The notes under the pieces: generated by a model
Databases searched by the model: none
Told to the model about the DNA's origin: nothing
What the model saw: only the letters and a program-made list of their open reading frames with translations
In this document: in pieces, positions 61,249 through 64,000 of the stretch
How the letters are laid out: each line of letters starts with the position of its first letter
How positions within the stretch are numbered: position 1 is the first letter of the stretch
Assembly: GCF_002252985.1 (NCBI RefSeq)
Contig: NZ_NHPJ01000094.1
Span: forward strand, 1 to 64,000
Length of the DNA: 64,000 bases
Origin: Halorubrum halodurans
GTDB taxonomy: Archaea; Halobacteriota; Halobacteria; Halobacteriales; Haloferacaceae
Direction of reading: 5' to 3'
Program-made: the position numbers and the translations under genes

Positions 61249-62208
61249 TCACGGGTCGACCCGCGCCAGCCACGCCGCCGGGTCGTCGAGCTCCCCCGCC
61301 GTCGGGAGGCGTTCCGGGCGCTCCCACACCGCGCTCGCGGCGGCGAGTCCCCGTTCGTCCGCGACCCGTTCGAAGAAGGCGGCCCCGCGCTCGTACTGCC
61401 GCCGTTTGAGGCCGAGTCCGAGGAGGCGGCGTGCGAGCCGCGTCACCGGTCCGCCGCCGCCCCGCCTGGCGTCGAGCTTCCGGCGGAGGTCGGCGTACTC
61501 GTCGTCGAAGGCGCGGTCCATCACCAGCTCGGCGTACCCCTCGACCGCCGTCATCGCGGTCTGAAGCTCGGCGAACGCGTCGGGATCGAGCCCGCTCGCG
61601 CGCAGTCCGTCGATCCCGCGCTCGACGCGCGACTCCAGGTACCCCGACAGCCACGGGGCCGCGCCGAACTCCGCGGCGTGGGTCACCTCGTGGAAGGCGA
61701 TCCACCGACGGAACCGCGGGTACGCGACGTCGAGGTCGGCGGCCACCGCGACGACGTTCGGGTGGACGAAGTAGAGGCCGTGGTCGGCGTCGGGGTCGTC
61801 GGCGAGCAACAGCGGGTCGTACTGGCCGAGCACGGTCCGCGCGAGAAAGCCGAGCGCGAACGCCATGGAGCCGGTGTTGACGACCCGCGAGAGCTCGGGC
61901 ATCGCCGGGGTCGCCGCCGCCTCGATCGGCTCCATCACGTTCCGGAACGTCTCGCGGTTCGCGTCGATCCAGTGGTGGCGGTTCTGGACCTCGATCGCGT
62001 CCGGAACGGCGAAGTCGACGCCGGCGACCTCCCGAAGCCGATCGCGCGCGTCCCGCACGTCGGTCGCGTAGCCCTCCCGATCGGCGGGCGTCAGGTCGAG
62101 GCGTCCCGGCTCCGTGCTCGCCTTGGCGGCCTCCCCGGCCTTCGCCCAGTCGACGAGGCCGGTGCCGGACGCCTCGGAGACCGCCCGGAGGCTTCGGAAG
62201 ACGTTCAT
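61249..62208 (-). CDS. Zinc metalloprotease-like protein (DUF2342 / F420-associated family)
   Basis: A 319-residue protein with an HExxH zinc motif, IAFHEVTHAAEFGAAPWLSGYL near residues 169-190, and a downstream ELVMDRAFD glutamate. The N-terminal half carries VQNRHHWIDANRETFRNVMEPIE and VVNTGSMAFALGFLARTVLGQYDPLL, typical of the DUF2342 family of putative hydrolases found in actinobacteria and haloarchaea, often in F420-producing organisms. Whether it is an active protease is unknown. ATG at 62208 begins the recognised NVFRSLRAVSE. Confidence 0.86.
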   Translation of the reverse strand: MNVFRSLRAVSEASGTGLVDWAKAGEAAKASTEPGRLDLTPADREGYATDVRDARDRLREVAGVDFAVPDAIEVQNRHHWIDANRETFRNVMEPIEAAATPAMPELSRVVNTGSMAFALGFLARTVLGQYDPLLLADDPDADHGLYFVHPNVVAVAADLDVAYPRFRRWIAFHEVTHAAEFGAAPWLSGYLESRVERGIDGLRASGLDPDAFAELQTAMTAVEGYAELVMDRAFDDEYADLRRKLDARRGGGGPVTRLARRLLGLGLKRRQYERGAAFFERVADERGLAAASAVWERPERLPTAGELDDPAAWLARVDP

Positions 62209-62312
62209 ACGATCGGGAGGCGTGCCGTCCTCAAGTCCCTTGTGTCGGTGCGGAGCGTGACGATGGCGAAGCGTGGCGATGGCAGGATCGCAACGGCAAC
62301 GAGAACCGACTC

Positions 62313-62612
62313 TCACGCGCCGAGGTCGTCGATCTCGGCCGCGTCCTCGAGGTCGCCGTCATCGAGCAGGCGCGCGGCCGCGACGCCGAGCGCCGCGAGG
62401 AGCGCGACGACCGCCAGGGCCGCCCCGATCGATCCCGCCGAGGGACGACACCCGAGCATCCCGCCGTCCGCGTCGCCGGGTGTCGTCTCGTCGGCTACCC
62501 GGTCAGTCTCCCCCTCGTCGGCGTCTTCGCCGCCGAGGAGCCCGTTCGTCCCGATCCGGACCGCTCCCTCCTCCAGGTGGATCTCGAGCAACGTGAACGA
62601 CGTGTCGGTCAT
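62313..62612 (-). CDS. Small single-pass membrane protein, unknown
   Basis: A 99-residue protein: an acidic N-terminal part (EDADEGETDRVADETTPGDAD), then one hydrophobic helix (SIGAALAVVALLAALGVAA, about residues 60-80) and a short acidic tail. A TTAA-containing TATA-like element lies about 25 nt upstream on the minus strand. It starts upstream of, and may be transcribed with, the metalloprotease gene. No family is recognised. Confidence 0.65.
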   Translation of the reverse strand: MTDTSFTLLEIHLEEGAVRIGTNGLLGGEDADEGETDRVADETTPGDADGGMLGCRPSAGSIGAALAVVALLAALGVAAARLLDDGDLEDAAEIDDLGA

Positions 62613-62745
62613 GCCCGACGCTTCGCGGGCCGACCGCTTAACCGTGGCGTCGGTCCGGACGGGCGCGCTCCCCCTCCCGCTGCCGCGGTCGTCGACCCGC
62701 GGGCGGGACCGCGAGCCTCTCTTCGCCCGACACGAACCGGAGCGC

Positions 62746-62838
62746 ATGGACGAGTCCCGCCGCGCGTTCCTCGCCGACCTGCTCGCGAGGGTCGTCGGCG
62801 CGGCCGGCGGCGTCGGCTCGTTCGCGGTCGACCTCTGA
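62746..62838 (+). CDS. Possible 30-residue peptide
   Basis: A short ORF starting MDESRRAFLADLLARVV and ending GGVGSFAVDL. SRRAFL looks like a twin-arginine start but the frame stops after the hydrophobic part, so it could be a truncated signal peptide or a real small peptide. There is no Shine-Dalgarno. It lies in the 368-bp interval between the small membrane protein and tRNA-Glu, where nothing else is supported. Confidence 0.3.
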   Translation: MDESRRAFLADLLARVVGAAGGVGSFAVDL

Positions 62839-62980
62839 CGCGCTCGCGGCCGATCGCCGCGGGCAGAGGCGACCGTGAACGACCGACTCGACCGCGACAA
62901 ACCGAGACACGGCGGGGTCGAAACGGAACTGTTTTACTGTGGAACGCCCTACCCGGAAACGCGACGGAACACGGACGCAC

Positions 62981-63055
62981 GCTCTGGTGGTGTAGTCCGG
63001 CCAATCATCTTGCCCTCTCACGGCAAGGACCAGGGTTCAAATCCCTGCCGGAGCA
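62981..63055 (+). tRNA. tRNA-Glu (CTC anticodon)
   Basis: The acceptor GCTCTGG pairs with CCGGAGC (one T-G wobble) before discriminator A. The anticodon stem TTGCC/GGCAA closes CTCTCAC, giving anticodon CTC. The T-arm is CAGGG-TTCAAAT-CCCTG. CCA is not encoded. Confidence 0.94.
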
Positions 63056-63222
63056 TCCAACTCCGTCGCCTTCCTTCGACGCGTTTCGCCGACCAGCCGC
63101 GGCTTCGTGCCCCGCCGTCGACCGTCCACGTGGAGCAGGACGCTCCCTGTCGGCGGTCACGCGGCCGCGCCGAGCGCGTCGAGCCGATCCACCGACACGC
63201 ACCGTTTTGACGCCGGGCTTCG

Positions 63223-63229
63223 AAGGAGG
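63223..63229 (+). promoter_or_regulatory. Shine-Dalgarno of the cupin/zinc-ribbon gene
   Basis: AAGGAGG lies 4 nt before the ATG at 63234 and selects that codon as the start of a leadered message. Confidence 0.65.
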
Positions 63230-63233
63230 CGGC

Positions 63234-63734
63234 ATGAACCGGGTCCGCATCGACGACGTGGAGAACGACGTACAGCCCGCCGCGGTGATGCGGAAGCTCA
63301 CCGAGCCGCTCGGGCTCACCGACGTCGCGATCAACTACTACGAACTCGAATCGGGCGACAGCTTCGCGTTCGCGTACCACAGCCACGAGGTACAGGAGGA
63401 GGTCTTCTGTGTCCTCTCGGGCACGGCGACCTTCGAGACCGAGGACGGCCCGGTCGCGGTCGGTCCGAACGAGATCGTCCGATTCGGCCGCGAGGAGTTC
63501 CAGCGCGGCTGGAACCACGGAGAGGAACGGGTTCGAGCCCTCGCGATCGGCGCGCCGCTGGAGTACGGGTCTCAGCCGAAACTCCGGTACTGCGAGGAGT
63601 GTGACGCCGAGACCGACACGGAGCTGAACCGGATCGACGACGACGGGGAGGAGGTCGTCGTCGCCCGATGCGTCGAGTGTGGGTTCGAGACCGGCCGCTG
63701 GTATCGCGGGTCGATGGACGGGACGGTTCCCTGA
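63234..63734 (+). CDS. Cupin with C-terminal zinc ribbon
   Basis: A 166-residue protein. Residues 1 to about 115 form a cupin: SGDSFAFAYHSHEVQEEVFCVLSG carries the HxH...E metal motif, and VAVGPNEIVRFGREEFQRGWNHGEE the second motif with its histidine. The C-terminal 45 residues are a zinc ribbon: CEECDAETDT and CVECGFETGRWYRGS. A cupin fused to a zinc ribbon suggests binding to nucleic acid or a protein partner, but no reaction is known. The start has a strong Shine-Dalgarno. Confidence 0.87.
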   Translation: MNRVRIDDVENDVQPAAVMRKLTEPLGLTDVAINYYELESGDSFAFAYHSHEVQEEVFCVLSGTATFETEDGPVAVGPNEIVRFGREEFQRGWNHGEERVRALAIGAPLEYGSQPKLRYCEECDAETDTELNRIDDDGEEVVVARCVECGFETGRWYRGSMDGTVP

Positions 63735-63775
63735 GCCGGACCGTCAGTCCGACGGGTACCGCATCCGTCCCGACC

Positions 63776-64000
63776 TCAGCCGGTCTCGACCGCCTCCTCG
63801 AGCACCGTCTCGTCGCCGTGTCGGACCTCGACCCGGTCGGGGACCGGAGCCTCCCTGAACGCGACCGCGACCTCGTAGGGGTGCGTCTCGCCGACGTCCG
63901 GGCACGCGTCGCCCTCCCAGTCGAGGTCGTCCTCCGTCGTCAGCCGGATCAGGAGACGGGAGCGGGTCAGGTCCGCCCCGACGAGGTCGATCCGGTAGCA
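63776..64000 (-). CDS. Conserved hypothetical protein (5' end cut off by window)
   Basis: The last 74 residues of a gene running in from the right edge, ending with TGA at 63778-63776. The visible part begins CYRIDLVGADLTRSRLLIRL and ends DETVLEEAVETG. It is beta-rich, with an exposed cysteine near DACPDVGETHPYEV. No family is recognised, and the missing N-terminus prevents a call on export. Confidence 0.6.
   Translation of the reverse strand, partial: CYRIDLVGADLTRSRLLIRLTTEDDLDWEGDACPDVGETHPYEVAVAFREAPVPDRVEVRHGDETVLEEAVETG

Noticed and set aside
1-64000. CRISPR array, rRNA operon, replication origin or complete insertion sequence
   Set aside because: No regularly spaced repeats, rRNA sequence, Orc1/Cdc6 gene with origin repeats, or intact transposase frame was found.

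Overview
The window is chromosomal DNA from an extremely halophilic archaeon, most like Halorubrum or a close relative. GC is high (near 70% in most genes) and the proteins are strongly acidic. Archaeal or haloarchaeal markers include aIF5A, ribosomal protein S6e, a proteasome alpha subunit, a CdcH/Cdc48 ATPase, archaeosine transglycosylase TgtA, TrmY, and an archaeal AspRS. Many genes have a TATA box 23-30 nt before the ATG, as expected for leaderless haloarchaeal transcripts. No rRNA, CRISPR array or intact insertion sequence was seen. Three tRNA genes are present: Pro-CGG, Ser-TGA and Glu-CTC.

Layout. 0-7 kb: a truncated cupin, an epoxide-hydrolase-like enzyme, and a branched-chain amino acid ABC transporter (livHMGF) facing its binding protein livK. 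7-17.6 kb: core genes (methyltransferase, the two halves of CinA as separate genes, MOSC protein, proteasome alpha, folA-thyA, an aminotransferase, aIF5A with an agmatinase, an M20 peptidase). 17.77-25.94 kb: an 8.2-kb island bounded by a 28-nt direct repeat. The right repeat is the 3' end of an intact tRNA-Pro and the left repeat is a fragment of it, which is the signature of tRNA-targeted integration. The island has lower GC at its left end, dispersed non-coding repeats, and three pairings of membrane or exported proteins with a transcription regulator.

26-51 kb returns to core genes: TrmY, pyrF, carB, cdcH, a cytoplasmic GH13 enzyme facing larC, aspS, Mn/Fe superoxide dismutase, a LytM-like protein overlapping a membrane histidine kinase, S6e, and a tetrapyrrole operon (fused AhbAB, Met8-type dehydrogenase, HemA). 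51.4-55.6 kb is a spermidine/putrescine-type ABC transporter of lower GC, with potA divergent from potDBC. 55.8-64 kb holds Nif3, a SIMPL lipoprotein, an NhaC antiporter, TgtA, a PNPOx-like protein, a DUF2342-like metalloprotease, tRNA-Glu and a cupin/zinc-ribbon protein.

The most noteworthy signals are: the tRNA-Pro island; inside it, a coupled operon (exported protein, 47-residue ORF, membrane-anchored winged-helix regulator) behind a nested palindrome; and a roughly 137-nt structured-looking non-coding element found twice, each copy about 55 nt after a stop codon.
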